This document shows, one piece after another, positions 7,760-16,465 of a stretch of 40,535 nucleotides of DNA. This DNA comes from CAZEAN01 sp964510225 (GTDB lineage: Bacteria > Planctomycetota > Planctomycetia > Isosphaerales > Isosphaeraceae). Location of the stretch: assembly GCA_964510225.1 (NCBI GenBank), contig CAZEAN010000054.1, positions 1-40,535 of the forward strand, in the 5' to 3' direction. The notes beneath the pieces are model-generated. The model did not search any database and was not told where the DNA came from. It saw only the letters and a list, made by a program, of their open reading frames with translations. The position numbers were made by a program, and so were the translations under genes. How positions within the stretch are numbered: position 1 is the first letter of the stretch; every line of letters starts with the position of its first letter.

Positions 7760-8836
7760 TCAATGTTTAGTCGCGGATCGAAAACGCGCTGACGATGCCC
7801 CCACGAAGTACCCAATGATAGGAACTATTCCGAGGAGAGGGAACAAGAAGAACGAAGCGACCGACTTGGTCTGGAAGAAGATCAACATAATGATGACCCA
7901 TCCGAGGAAAAAGCCGATGATTGCACCGACAAGCCCCATGGCGCTTCTGGGAGGAATCCTATCGACGGGTCGAGATCCCTGGAATAACGGCACGGAGTTC
8001 GGAGAATCCAGGAAGGCACGTCCTAGGGCGGTAATTTCCCCGACCATTGTGCCTCGGTCGCTCATCGGAACGAAGTTGCCGTCCTCTTCCGAACTCCTGG
8101 AAAAGGCCAGGTGCCTCCATTTCGATTCAACCACCCAACCCGGCCACGCTACGAGAAGTTGGATGACTTCTGCTGAGAATTGCGGAATGACTTCCGGGTG
8201 CTTCCCTCCCTCGACCATTACCAGATAATGCTGCTGAAAAGACTCCAACAGTTCCGCCATTCTGGAGTGATCATAAACTGCTGGATCGAAGGATGGTTGC
8301 GGGATCTCTACCAATTGTTCGATTGTGCGGAGCATGGGATTGGCTGGATAGACCTTGAACTCGGATAAACCAATGTTTGGTAGGATCGCCACCGTACTTT
8401 GATTCGTGCGCGTGCTGCCGTCGTCCGTTGACTTCGTTGTGAGGTCGAAGATTGCAAACCAATTGCTGTTAAGTACACCACTCATTACCGAACTGATCCG
8501 CTCCGTATCTTGAAAGAGAGACATTGATCTGAGTCCTTCATATCGATCGAGTATCTCCAGGTCCTCATCGAGAAGCTGGAGCCCCAACGCGCCGGCGGTG
8601 GTCGGTGCAGCGTCCAGATGTTCTTGAAACCGAATTGCGTCTCGGACGCCGACCACTAGACCGAAGAAAGCACCAATTGCGAGTGCAATCCACCAACTGA
8701 CCCCAAAGAGAGGTTGATGCAACATTGCATCCGCGAAGAAGAAGTTGGGAATTAACCAAAGGATGCCCACAACCCAACACCAACTGAACACCGATCCCAA
8801 TACAATCCGAATCGCTCTTGCAGCTCGCGCAATCAT
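7760..8836 (-). CDS. Hypothetical four-helix membrane protein
   Basis: A 358-residue protein with two N-terminal transmembrane helices (about residues 10-33 and 44-64), a soluble central domain of about 220 residues, and two C-terminal helices (about 302-322 and 328-348). The hairpin-soluble-hairpin layout would place the central domain in the cytoplasm if both termini are cytoplasmic. The central domain has no motif I recognise. It lies downstream of ribF on the same strand, with about 80 bases between. Function unknown. Confidence 0.65.
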   Translation of the reverse strand: MIARAARAIRIVLGSVFSWCWVVGILWLIPNFFFADAMLHQPLFGVSWWIALAIGAFFGLVVGVRDAIRFQEHLDAAPTTAGALGLQLLDEDLEILDRYEGLRSMSLFQDTERISSVMSGVLNSNWFAIFDLTTKSTDDGSTRTNQSTVAILPNIGLSEFKVYPANPMLRTIEQLVEIPQPSFDPAVYDHSRMAELLESFQQHYLVMVEGGKHPEVIPQFSAEVIQLLVAWPGWVVESKWRHLAFSRSSEEDGNFVPMSDRGTMVGEITALGRAFLDSPNSVPLFQGSRPVDRIPPRSAMGLVGAIIGFFLGWVIIMLIFFQTKSVASFFLFPLLGIVPIIGYFVGASSARFRSATKH

Positions 8837-8919
8837 CGCGGGACTCCGGTGGGATAACGCTATTTCGGGAACGCGATCCGATTAACTCATTCCGGTCTGT
8901 CAACCTGTGAATCAGACTC

Positions 8920-9864
8920 TTAGCAATCAGGTTTGATTCGAGAGAGAAGTTCACGAGAATTCTTGATGTCAACACTCATTTGTTCTAATAGGGATTCGAG
9001 TCCGTCAAACTTGATTGTCGGTCGAATCCGTCCGATGAACTCAAGTTTGAGTTTCGAGCCGTAGAGGTCACCCGAGTAGTCGAGAAGATGAGCTTCAACG
9101 GTACGCGACGACGCCCCGAAGGTGATGTTGGGTCCGATGTGGGTCGCCGAGGGGATTGGTTCGAGCACGTCATTGTGATAGGCGAAAGTTGCGTAAACCC
9201 CATCGGCGGGAATCAGGGTCTCGATCTCACTAAGGTTTGCGGTCGGGAAGCCAATTGTTCGCCCTCTACCTTCGCCGCGGACAACAATTCCCGAGACCTG
9301 ATACGGTCGGCCCAAGAGCAGGGAGGCATCCTCGGTTCTACCGTCTGCAAGTGCCTGACGGATCAGTGTCGAGGAAACAACCTTCCCGGAATCTTCGAGC
9401 GGCGGGGCAATCTCCAGACTGATCCCTGCTTCGATACACCAATCCCGGAGGCGTTCAACGGTCCCTGATCGATCACGACCGAAGCCGAACGTTGGGCCTT
9501 CGACGAGACCGGTGGCCCCAAACTGGTCTTGGATCACACGATCAAAGAACTCACGGGCCGTCAGGTTGAGGAGCCAAGGACCGGTCTTGAAGACACCGAC
9601 AGCGTCCAGACCAGCGTTGAGTAGAAGTGAGACTTTCTGATCGAGCCCGGTCAACGGAATCGGCGATCGTTCTGGTCTCAGGAGCGCGATCGGATGAGGA
9701 TCGAAGGTCAAGGCAATGGCCTTCGTTTTCTTCTGATCGGCCATTCGACGAAGCCTTCGGATCAGGTCGAGATGGCCGCGATGAACCCCATCGAAATTGC
9801 CAATTGTCAGAGAGGCGCCCCGGACTGAATCAAGGACTGGGGCCAGAGACTCGATCGTAAACAC
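8920..9864 (-). CDS. ribF: Bifunctional riboflavin kinase/FMN adenylyltransferase
   Basis: A 314-residue protein of normal RibF length. The N-terminal FAD synthetase half has TIGNFDGVHRGHLDLI, ALTFDPHPIALL and the late EGPTFGFGRDRSGTVERL. The C-terminal flavokinase half has GRPYQVSGIVVRGEGRGRTIGFPTANL, followed by DGVYA and the closing TIKFDGLESLLEQM. It phosphorylates riboflavin to FMN and then adenylylates FMN to FAD in the cytoplasm. The start is GTG 9864 with an AGGA somewhat far upstream. I see no FMN riboswitch in the 260 bases before it. Confidence 0.95.
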   Translation of the reverse strand: MFTIESLAPVLDSVRGASLTIGNFDGVHRGHLDLIRRLRRMADQKKTKAIALTFDPHPIALLRPERSPIPLTGLDQKVSLLLNAGLDAVGVFKTGPWLLNLTAREFFDRVIQDQFGATGLVEGPTFGFGRDRSGTVERLRDWCIEAGISLEIAPPLEDSGKVVSSTLIRQALADGRTEDASLLLGRPYQVSGIVVRGEGRGRTIGFPTANLSEIETLIPADGVYATFAYHNDVLEPIPSATHIGPNITFGASSRTVEAHLLDYSGDLYGSKLKLEFIGRIRPTIKFDGLESLLEQMSVDIKNSRELLSRIKPDC

Positions 9865-10124
9865 CAGGTCGTAAGATCCTTTGCTCTCGGATGGGGCGAT
9901 AAGTCGGATCGGGTTAGGTGCTTTCTTCAGTCGTCATCAGACTTTGAGTTTCCTACGCCACCATTATCGCGCGGGAACCAAGGAAGGGTCAACGGCCGGT
10001 TGGGGGGCATGACGGGACAGAGGAGTACCGATGGCTGACCTTCCCCGAACTTGACCTCCGGGCTATGATCCCTCGGTTGTTGTCAGAATTGACTCTAGGA
10101 GAGACAACGGGCAGGGAGGTCCGG

Positions 10125-10883
10125 ATGGCGGTCTTCGACGTCGTGATGCTGGTGGTCATTGTCGCAGGGATGATTTGGGGAGCACTCCGAGGAATCACCT
10201 GGCAACTTGCGAGCATTCTCTCGCTTGTCCTTGGTTATGCGGTTGCGTTTCCGGCATCAGCCCAATTAGCGCCCCACTTTCCCGGTCAGCCACTCGTCGC
10301 GCGGGCCTTGGCAATGTTGGTGCTCTATGTCGCCGTTTCGGCGGGAGTCTTCGGAATTGCCTGGTCAATCCGTGCCACGCTCCGGCGTCTGCGGTTCGAA
10401 GCGTATGATCGACACCTCGGCATGATTCTCGGAGGGTTCGAAGGGGCATTACTCGTCGCGGTGATTACCGTCTTCGTTGTCAGCCTCGCTCCTCAGACGC
10501 GGACTCCAATTCTGACCTCTCCTTCGGGCAAGGCACTCGATCTTGCCTTAAAAACGATCCAACCAGCTTTGCCACAAGAGGTCCGTGGCGTTCTTGAGCC
10601 ATTCTGGGCGGATCTCGAGGGAACGAGTAGTGACCTGGAACCGGAAGAGATCAGCGACACGGAAGCCGAGTCCGCCGTGGTCCGTATTGAGCCCATCGAA
10701 GCAGATGAATCACTAGGCAAGACAGCCGTCAATGCGGATGAACTGAAAGTCGACCGTAACTTAATCCGAGGTACACTAGATCGGACCCGATCGGAAGCAG
10801 CGCGACTGCTCGCTGATGAACTCCGGAATCGACTAAGCCGACAACCGGAAGAGCCGAATGCCTCAACAGATCAACGTCGGTGA
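10125..10883 (+). CDS. CvpA-family membrane protein
   Basis: A 253-residue protein beginning at ATG 10125, which has an AGGGAGGT ribosome site; the frame opens earlier but without a comparable site. Four hydrophobic helices occupy about residues 1-125. They contain the CvpA pattern FDVVMLVVIVAGMIWGALRGITWQLASILSLVLGY and a later HLGMILGGFEGALLVAVITV. The last 120 residues are polar, acidic and probably disordered. CvpA proteins are inner-membrane proteins linked to colicin V secretion and envelope homeostasis, with unsettled mechanism. The S4-domain gene begins inside its 3' end. Confidence 0.85.
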   Translation: MAVFDVVMLVVIVAGMIWGALRGITWQLASILSLVLGYAVAFPASAQLAPHFPGQPLVARALAMLVLYVAVSAGVFGIAWSIRATLRRLRFEAYDRHLGMILGGFEGALLVAVITVFVVSLAPQTRTPILTSPSGKALDLALKTIQPALPQEVRGVLEPFWADLEGTSSDLEPEEISDTEAESAVVRIEPIEADESLGKTAVNADELKVDRNLIRGTLDRTRSEAARLLADELRNRLSRQPEEPNASTDQRR

Positions 10884-11079
10884 TCAGCCGATCAACCTCA
10901 CGCAGATTCTCAAACATGTAGGATGGGCAGAGAATGGCGGTCAGGCAAAAGTCCTAATCGCCGAAGGACTTGTCCGGGTCAACGGCGAGACCGAACTCCG
11001 GAAACGCCGTCAACTTGCGCGCGGCGATCGGATTGAACTCGCGATCGAACCCTTTCCAGAGCCGATCGAACTAATCTGA
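10858..11079 (+). CDS. Small S4-domain RNA-binding protein (YbcJ/RqcP-like)
   Basis: A 73-residue protein consisting only of an S4 domain: INLTQILKHVGWAENGGQAKVLIAEGLVRVNGETELRKRRQLARGDRIEL. The 'G(G/Q)AK-x-L-I-x-E-G-x-V-x-V-N-G' run is the RNA-binding heart of S4. Free-standing versions include YbcJ and RqcP, which bind structured rRNA or tRNA on stalled large subunits. It overlaps cvpA by 26 bases and is likely translated with it. A weak inverted repeat (ACTCAC at 11086 with GTGAGT at 11109) lies just after the stop. Confidence 0.85.
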   Translation: MPQQINVGDQPINLTQILKHVGWAENGGQAKVLIAEGLVRVNGETELRKRRQLARGDRIELAIEPFPEPIELI

Positions 11080-11310
11080 CTGGTGACTCACCTAAGTTAA
11101 GCATAAGAGTGAGTTTGCGGCCTAGCGAAACTGGCGCTCTCGACGGGATCAGGACCTCACCTCGAAAGGATCTGATCTATTTACGTACGCTGATCGCTGA
11201 ACTCGGATTCGGGGAGTGCCGATGATTCTTCAGCGACCCCGGGAGTGGTCGCCGATCGTTAAATGGCACAAATACTCTACTGTGGGCATTAAGCTCGATC
11301 GGGGAGCCTC

Positions 11311-12117
11311 ATGGCGCATCCGAACTCACTAATTCGGAATCCGGACGCCGAGACGGCTGCGCTTCAAGAAGAGCTCGAAGCGTTGAGGCATCGGGTCATC
11401 GAACTACAACGGGTCAGCAGTCTGGGGATTTTGGCAGGAAGTATTTGCCACGAACTCAATAATGCGCTAATGCCGCTGCTTAATTATGCTAAGCTAGGTC
11501 TGCGGAGTAATGATCAAGAGTTTCGCGACCGCGCCTTTCGTAAAATCCTGGAAGCGAGTCAACGCGCAGCGGGGATCACTGGGGGTATTCTTGGGCTCGC
11601 TCGACCTCGGGGAGATCGTCGGAGTCTGACGGACCTCGTCCGTCTCACTGACGAAGTCATCTTGCTCGTGGAGAAGGAGCTTCGGAAACATCGCGTGACA
11701 CTCGATTATAAGATCGCGACAGGTCCTCGACCTTTCGCACTCACGAATCCTGCGGAGATCCAGCAAGTCTTGCTCAATCTCGTGATCAACGCTCGGCAAG
11801 CGATGCCCGAGGGTGGAACACTTCGCCTCAGTGTCGGGACAGATCCTGAGGGACGCTGGGTGGAACTAGCAGTCAGTGACACCGGGTCTGGTATTGCGCC
11901 CGAGTACCTCCGACGCATCTTTGAACCATTCTTTACCACAAAGAACGGCCCCGATGCGTCAGGGCTCGGTGGAACTGGCCTTGGGCTCTCGGTCTGCCGC
12001 GAAATTGTCGAAGCCCACTTCGGTAGGCTCCGTGCCGAGAGCCATCCTGGTAAGGGATCGACCTTCACGCTAATTCTCCCTCTTTGTCCTGCATCGGCAC
12101 GCCAAGAGGTTGCCTAG
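11311..12117 (+). CDS. Soluble orphan sensor histidine kinase (NtrB-like transmitter)
   Basis: A 268-residue protein with a short coiled-coil N terminus (residues 14-36) and no transmembrane helix or PAS domain. The transmitter is complete: H-box SICHELNNALMPL with phospho-acceptor His47, N-box VLLNLVINARQAM, G1 DTGSGI, F-box FEPFFTTK, and G2 GGTGLGLS. It should autophosphorylate and pass the phosphate to a response regulator. None is encoded nearby, so the partner is elsewhere. The N-terminal coiled coil may dock onto another sensor. ATG 11311 has GGGGAG upstream. Confidence 0.9.
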   Translation: MAHPNSLIRNPDAETAALQEELEALRHRVIELQRVSSLGILAGSICHELNNALMPLLNYAKLGLRSNDQEFRDRAFRKILEASQRAAGITGGILGLARPRGDRRSLTDLVRLTDEVILLVEKELRKHRVTLDYKIATGPRPFALTNPAEIQQVLLNLVINARQAMPEGGTLRLSVGTDPEGRWVELAVSDTGSGIAPEYLRRIFEPFFTTKNGPDASGLGGTGLGLSVCREIVEAHFGRLRAESHPGKGSTFTLILPLCPASARQEVA

Positions 12118-12472
12118 GATTGAAAAAACTTGAAGGGATCATTATCATTATAACTTGGGGATACATCTCGTTGAGTGCCGTAAGATCACATGAGCCTTTC
12201 CTTCGCAGCACGGCCTCGAATTAAGCTCGTTGATCAATTAGCAGGTTGTCTTCCTGCTGAGTACCAACCGAATGAACTCAGAGTAAATTAGTGCGCTGAG
12301 TTGATTGAATCGGATATCAACGAATTCCACCCAAGACTGAATGACTGCTCTTCGTACTCCGGTCGCGATTGAGGCAAGAGTCGAGAGTAGGGCGTGAGCT
12401 TCCTGATTGGAAGTACATGAGTACCCAGTATCCCGGATTAATCCTTACAGACAAAATCGGTCGTCGAGTACA

Positions 12473-12799
12473 GTGAATCAAGAAACACTTGGATCTTGCG
12501 AATCACTTGCTGCACTAGAGCGATTCCGAAATTGCCTAAGGGAATCTCTCCAAGACAGCTCGGGGACGCCCGTACCCCAACTGGAAGTTTTGTTGCAGTA
12601 CATTCGATGGCCGGAAGCAATGCCGTTAGCACAGCGTTACGCAATCCGCAAGCGATTGATCGCTTCTGGTGCAGCAAGGAATCTCTACCTGAAAGAGATT
12701 ACGGCCTGGATCCAGTCGAGTCGTGTGGAGACACCCGGCCTTTGGACGGACTATTCACTCCTTCAGGGTATCGAGGGGCCGGATGACTCAGAACCATGA
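12473..12799 (+). CDS. Hypothetical small protein
   Basis: A frame open from TTG 12407, with a more plausible GTG at 12473. From the GTG the product is about 108 residues, mostly helical and polar, with the runs LAALERFRNCLRESLQ and PLAQRYAIRKRLIASGAARNLYLKEITAWIQ. No signal peptide or known motif is seen. It is convergent with the sigma-like gene. The protein-like composition supports coding, but the lack of a strong start leaves doubt. Confidence 0.4.
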   Translation: MNQETLGSCESLAALERFRNCLRESLQDSSGTPVPQLEVLLQYIRWPEAMPLAQRYAIRKRLIASGAARNLYLKEITAWIQSSRVETPGLWTDYSLLQGIEGPDDSEP

Positions 12800-12855
12800 C
12801 TGCTACACTCATCGAGCGGCTTTCATCCACGCGAGTCAGGAGTCATCCTGACCCC

Positions 12856-13470
12856 TTAAGAACCTGGGTTGGCGACACCGGCTGACGCTACATCGATCCC
12901 TAGTTCTTGCTGAACGTCGTCGGCGAATTTTCGACAGATTCGCTGCACAGTCCGGAGCGATACTCCCACCGTTTCAGCGATCTCTGAGAATGATTGTGCG
13001 GACTCATAATGGAGTGCGACTACGGCACGTTGCTGTGGAGTCAGCCGACTCAAAGCAGATTCCCAAGCCGTCGCAAGTTCAACATGTTGTTCAACGCTCT
13101 GCGAACGATGATCTTGCACCTCTGCAAGATTGTGATCGGCGAGGGTTACATGGCGTTGTCGGACGACACCGGAGGATTTCCAAGGGATGAATTCAGGCTC
13201 TACATCGTGACGCCAGGCACGCTGTACCGCCCTCCGAACTAATGGCTCAATTAAATCATTAAGTGCTTGATGTGCTTGGAGGTACGCTCCTTGCCTCCAC
13301 ACGTTGCGAATCTCCTCGTTGATTGGTGTTCCGTCGAAGTAGTTGCCTCGAGACGTGAATCGATGAATCATTGTTCTCACGAGTCCGTCGAGGCCGTCAG
13401 GCGGTGTGACACCGAGCGGATATTCCGGCGTTGCGGTCAGATTGTCTTCGGAAACCGTCCTCTTACTCAT
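12856..13470 (-). CDS. Divergent sigma-70-family (ECF-like) factor
   Basis: A 204-residue protein from ATG 13470, chosen because AGAGGT lies eight bases upstream; an in-frame ATG at 13512 has no ribosome site. The C-terminal third is a clear sigma region 4: WESALSRLTPQQRAVVALHYESAQSFSEIAETVGVSLRTVQRICRKFADDV, with the helix-turn-helix at SFSEIAETVGVSLRTVQR. The N-terminal two thirds do not show a textbook region 2, so it may be a strongly divergent ECF factor or a region-4-only regulator. No anti-sigma gene is adjacent. A promoter-like element sits at 13699-13727, and the long leader holds hairpins. Confidence 0.7.
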   Translation of the reverse strand: MSKRTVSEDNLTATPEYPLGVTPPDGLDGLVRTMIHRFTSRGNYFDGTPINEEIRNVWRQGAYLQAHQALNDLIEPLVRRAVQRAWRHDVEPEFIPWKSSGVVRQRHVTLADHNLAEVQDHRSQSVEQHVELATAWESALSRLTPQQRAVVALHYESAQSFSEIAETVGVSLRTVQRICRKFADDVQQELGIDVASAGVANPGS

Positions 13471-13512
13471 CGATCGTACCTCTTCAGCGAATGGTCTTGT
13501 TCGACGAGACAT

Positions 13513-14089
13513 TGAAGTCGACTAAACCAGGTTGCGGTGCGACGTTGCCCCGTATCCAGATCACTAGGGATTGATACACCAACCGCCAAGGCGTTCTTGG
13601 TTGCGAACTGAGATCGCCGTTCGGAGAACGGTTGGAAGTTACTTTCAGACTTCTGCGAAACACCTTGAGAGCGTCATTGCTTACTCAGTCCTGAATCAGT
13701 CATAATCTACTTGAATTGTACAGTCAACGATTCAGTCCTCCAAGAGTTGATCCAATCTTGCGTTCTTGCACTGATGCGGTTGTTAGATCTGCACTTCATG
13801 ATTAATTATCCTTAATTCGAAGAGGGTGAACATTCGGTTCGTCGGGTCCACCAAAGCCTAAACGCGCTTGAATGGACGCATCTTGCTGCCAAGAGCTGCG
13901 CGAAATCGACCTAATCAAACCAGGATTGCATTGCTATCCTTGTCAATAGCCGTTTAATCGGGTGGCTTTAATATCCTAGCCTTACTCGTTTCCAGAACCA
14001 AGCTAAGGTAATATGTAAACAAAATTTTCTAGGTTTATGCTTAACTTATACCTTACTTATTGTGTTTATTATAACGCCCGATTCATTCT
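13513..14089. other. Long AT-rich intergenic region with structured leader
   Basis: About 580 bases without a gene. The part next to the sigma-like gene holds two adjacent hairpins: 13617-13631 (CCGTTC/GAACGG around GGA) and one near 13579-13602 (CCAAG/CTTGG stem). The far end (about 13960-14089) is markedly AT-rich and lies just beyond the stop of the 14090-15460 gene. Confidence 0.45.
13699..13727 (-). promoter_or_regulatory. Sigma-70-like promoter upstream of the sigma-like gene
   Basis: On the minus strand TTGACT is followed after 17 bases by TATGAC, giving 5/6 and 4/6 matches to the housekeeping consensus. Transcription from here would produce a leader of about 220 bases before ATG 13470. 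Confidence 0.4.
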
Positions 14090-15460
14090 CTAGAGCCCTT
14101 GGTGAGAGGCGTCAGTCAAATCTTCTGCTGAATCGACTGGAGCCATCCCTTCGTAACCTTCTGGGAGAACATCGAGATATCCCTCGTCGACCAAGGTGTC
14201 AAAGGTCTCTGGGAGGGCGCCATCATGTTCGAGTCTGTAGAGTCGTTCGGCAATCTGTAGGATGAGCGCATCGAACTGAACCCGTTCGCGACCTTCAAAA
14301 TCCATTCCGGAGGCAAGTTCGGTCAGCAGCAATTGCGCCTGGAAGGTGGAGTTCAACCATGATCCGAGCTTCTCTGGTGGTAGGACTCGGGTCCGCCAAG
14401 GATCATCGGCTCCGGTCTCGTAAACGCGGGGGGCTTCGCTAGAGGTCGTGACGAATCCTGGACGGGTTTCGATCGGGAGGTCACAGAATTCAAGCCAATT
14501 TGCGAAGAGCAGCCGTGCAACTCGACGACTCCGCTCGTCGTCACGATTCAGCCAGAAAGCGAGAACCCGGAGACTCGGCCAACGATCACGCCAATCATCC
14601 CCGGGGAAATCGACCTGAATTGCCCAATCTAAATCATAAGCGTCAATTAAGTTTATGAGCGCGATGTATTCATAGCTGAGTGTCAGAGAATTCGGTGGGG
14701 TCATCGCAGCAATATCGACCACATCTTGGAGTGCGACACGGAGCGATGCAGGAGTATTCCGGATGTCTTCAACCCAATCGTTCACGTTCGGTATGATGAG
14801 GCGTCGGAGCATAGACTCCCCGATCATCCGGTAAACGATGGCACCATTCATCCCCGAATGCTGGGCAGAGCGGAGGCTATCCCGATACCAACCCCACGAG
14901 GCGCCGAGATCCGCCTGGTCAGCGGTCAAACGCGAAGCTTCGAGGATCGCGAGGATGATCAACTGCCGGAGCCGAGCTGATCTCTCCGTTGTAATCTCGA
15001 GGTCAAGTTCCGTTGAGTTGATTGGAATCGATGTTGTTAATTGAGCACCTTCTCGCCAAAGTTGGAGTGCTTCTGAGTTCGATGCCAACCACTCCTTATA
15101 AGTCGGGTGGACTGTTTCCCAATCAACGACACCCGAGGTAATTGGGACGAATAGGTTGTCTTGAGGAATTTCGAGAGGATGAATCGCAATGCCAGCCTGG
15201 TGGTAAAAGGCATAGGCATTCTCGTCATCAGCGATGGTAACCTCTCGAAGCTTCACGACCTCGGGAGGGTCTCCGATATCAGGGAGACCGATCAGACTCG
15301 TCGACCACCAGATTCCCGCTGTGATCAACAGGCCGATCACTGCGTAAATAGAAAGCAAGAGTATCCGCATCCAACCGCGGGCCTGTTCGAGGCGTCTGAG
15401 TGGTGTGAGAAGGATCGACCACGGCATTGGTCGTTCGGTTCGCTCCCTACGATTCGTCAT
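14090..15460 (-). CDS. Hypothetical membrane-anchored protein
   Basis: A 456-residue protein from ATG 15460 (GAGG upstream). One N-terminal transmembrane helix (about residues 23-43, ILLLSIYAVIGLLITAGIWW) follows a basic start, and the rest is a helical extracytoplasmic domain. Segments such as NAYAFYHQAGIAI and the C-terminal AERLYRLEHDGALPETFDTLVDEGYLDVLPEGYEG resemble large paralogous planctomycete hypotheticals. The motif 'YR..HGALPETLDALV..YL..LP.DP' recurs in those proteins and in pseudopilin-like tails. Function unknown. It is monocistronic, with a 7-bp inverted repeat (15544-15576) upstream. Confidence 0.7.
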   Translation of the reverse strand: MTNRRERTERPMPWSILLTPLRRLEQARGWMRILLLSIYAVIGLLITAGIWWSTSLIGLPDIGDPPEVVKLREVTIADDENAYAFYHQAGIAIHPLEIPQDNLFVPITSGVVDWETVHPTYKEWLASNSEALQLWREGAQLTTSIPINSTELDLEITTERSARLRQLIILAILEASRLTADQADLGASWGWYRDSLRSAQHSGMNGAIVYRMIGESMLRRLIIPNVNDWVEDIRNTPASLRVALQDVVDIAAMTPPNSLTLSYEYIALINLIDAYDLDWAIQVDFPGDDWRDRWPSLRVLAFWLNRDDERSRRVARLLFANWLEFCDLPIETRPGFVTTSSEAPRVYETGADDPWRTRVLPPEKLGSWLNSTFQAQLLLTELASGMDFEGRERVQFDALILQIAERLYRLEHDGALPETFDTLVDEGYLDVLPEGYEGMAPVDSAEDLTDASHQGL

Positions 15461-15632
15461 CACCTCGAAGATCCTCAACGGAAGTGGACTGACTGATCAA
15501 ATTGATTGCGACAGCGTTTTGCCCAGGACATCCTCGAACAAGGCTATCCGTCTCAATGACGCATCGTGTCGGATAGAAATGACCCACGATTTTGAGCGTC
15601 GAGGGGATTAATTGGTAAGTGATCCCTTCTGG

Positions 15633-16163
15633 TTAAAGTTTCGATTCGCCGAAAAGTCGAGCACGAAAGCGATCCCATTCCGTCGTGCGTCGGCCTGAAT
15701 CCGGTTGTTGGGCTAGGATTTCGGTGACTCGTTGGTCGATGAGATCGAAATGACCGGCGAGAACTTCGATCGCGGCGAGTGCGAGTTGTTCCGACGCTCG
15801 AGGATCTTCTTGCCGAAGTTGCTCGTGCGATGATCGATCCAAGATGAGGACCCAGATTTCGGTCACCGTCTCGATCGTGACAACTTGGGGCTTGCGTTGA
15901 AAATAGGAGGTTTCTCCGAAGGCAGTCGGTGCATTCAGGTCAAGCAAGTGTTCGTCGCGAGGCTCGGAACGTCGGGTTACGCGGACGGTCCCCTCGATCA
16001 AAAAATAAATTCGGTCGTTCAACTTCCCTTGTTTCAGAAGAATCGACCCCGCCTTGACTCGCTCTTCCTTCAAGAATCGGAGCAGCGCCTGGCGCGAGTC
16101 AGCATCGACATTGGCGAGGAAAGGGGCCTTTTGAAAGCGATAGGCAGCGTCCTGGGAAACCAT
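15633..16163 (-). CDS. Cyclic nucleotide-binding domain protein without a DNA-binding domain
   Basis: A 176-residue protein. Residues about 12-130 form a cNMP-binding beta-roll: PFLANVDADSRQALLRFLKEERVKAGSILLKQGKLNDRIYFLIEGTVRV, then FGETSYFQRKPQVVTIETVTEIWVLILDR, which is the phosphate-binding cassette region. The usual R in the cassette (GE...R..T) is not clear, so nucleotide binding is uncertain. The C terminus is a helical tail with no helix-turn-helix, unlike Crp/Fnr regulators, so it probably acts by protein contact. Start ATG 16163 with GGAGGA upstream. Confidence 0.8.
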   Translation of the reverse strand: MVSQDAAYRFQKAPFLANVDADSRQALLRFLKEERVKAGSILLKQGKLNDRIYFLIEGTVRVTRRSEPRDEHLLDLNAPTAFGETSYFQRKPQVVTIETVTEIWVLILDRSSHEQLRQEDPRASEQLALAAIEVLAGHFDLIDQRVTEILAQQPDSGRRTTEWDRFRARLFGESKL

Positions 16164-16210
16164 CTCGTTGGGGTCCTCCGTCCATTCCGTGTTGAAGTGC
16201 GTTCGATCGA

Positions 16211-16414
16211 TTAGGCACTTACGACCTCGTTCTCGAACGGAAGGTAGTAACGTAGCACATGCTCGCGCGCGATCGTACTCGTGTCCGTCAGTCGTGCCAG
16301 GATCTCGACTCCTCCCGGTTGATAGGACCGATTGAATGGGATCGAATGATTAGGAGCCCGGCCGCCACTTAGCGTTGTTCGGTTCCCATCGATCTTTAGG
16401 CGCGCTCTGGTCGA
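16211..16414 (-). other. Protein-like open frame without a conventional start
   Basis: On the minus strand 67 codons are open from the stop at 16415-16417 down to TAA at 16211-16213. The translation looks genuinely protein-like (it includes PFNRSYQPGGVEILARL and ends LRYYLPFENEVVSA). The only ATG/GTG/TTG in frame is a GTG 15 codons before the stop, so a full-length product would need a rare start such as ATC or CTG. It may be the tail of a decayed gene. It lies 47 bases before the cNMP-binding gene on the same strand. Confidence 0.3.
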
Positions 16415-16465
16415 TCATTCCCCTTGAGAACAGGCAGGAAGCCGAGACGGGCAGAGGATTCGCCA

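Noticed and set aside
9088..9468. 126-residue plus-strand ORF inside ribF
   Set aside because: Antisense shadow of a well-conserved gene, with no family features.
9865..10124. FMN riboswitch upstream of ribF
   Set aside because: None of the conserved RFN-element blocks are visible in this interval.
11262..11282. Sigma-54 promoter before the NtrB-like kinase (TGGCAC present)
   Set aside because: No GC-containing -12 element at the required spacing.
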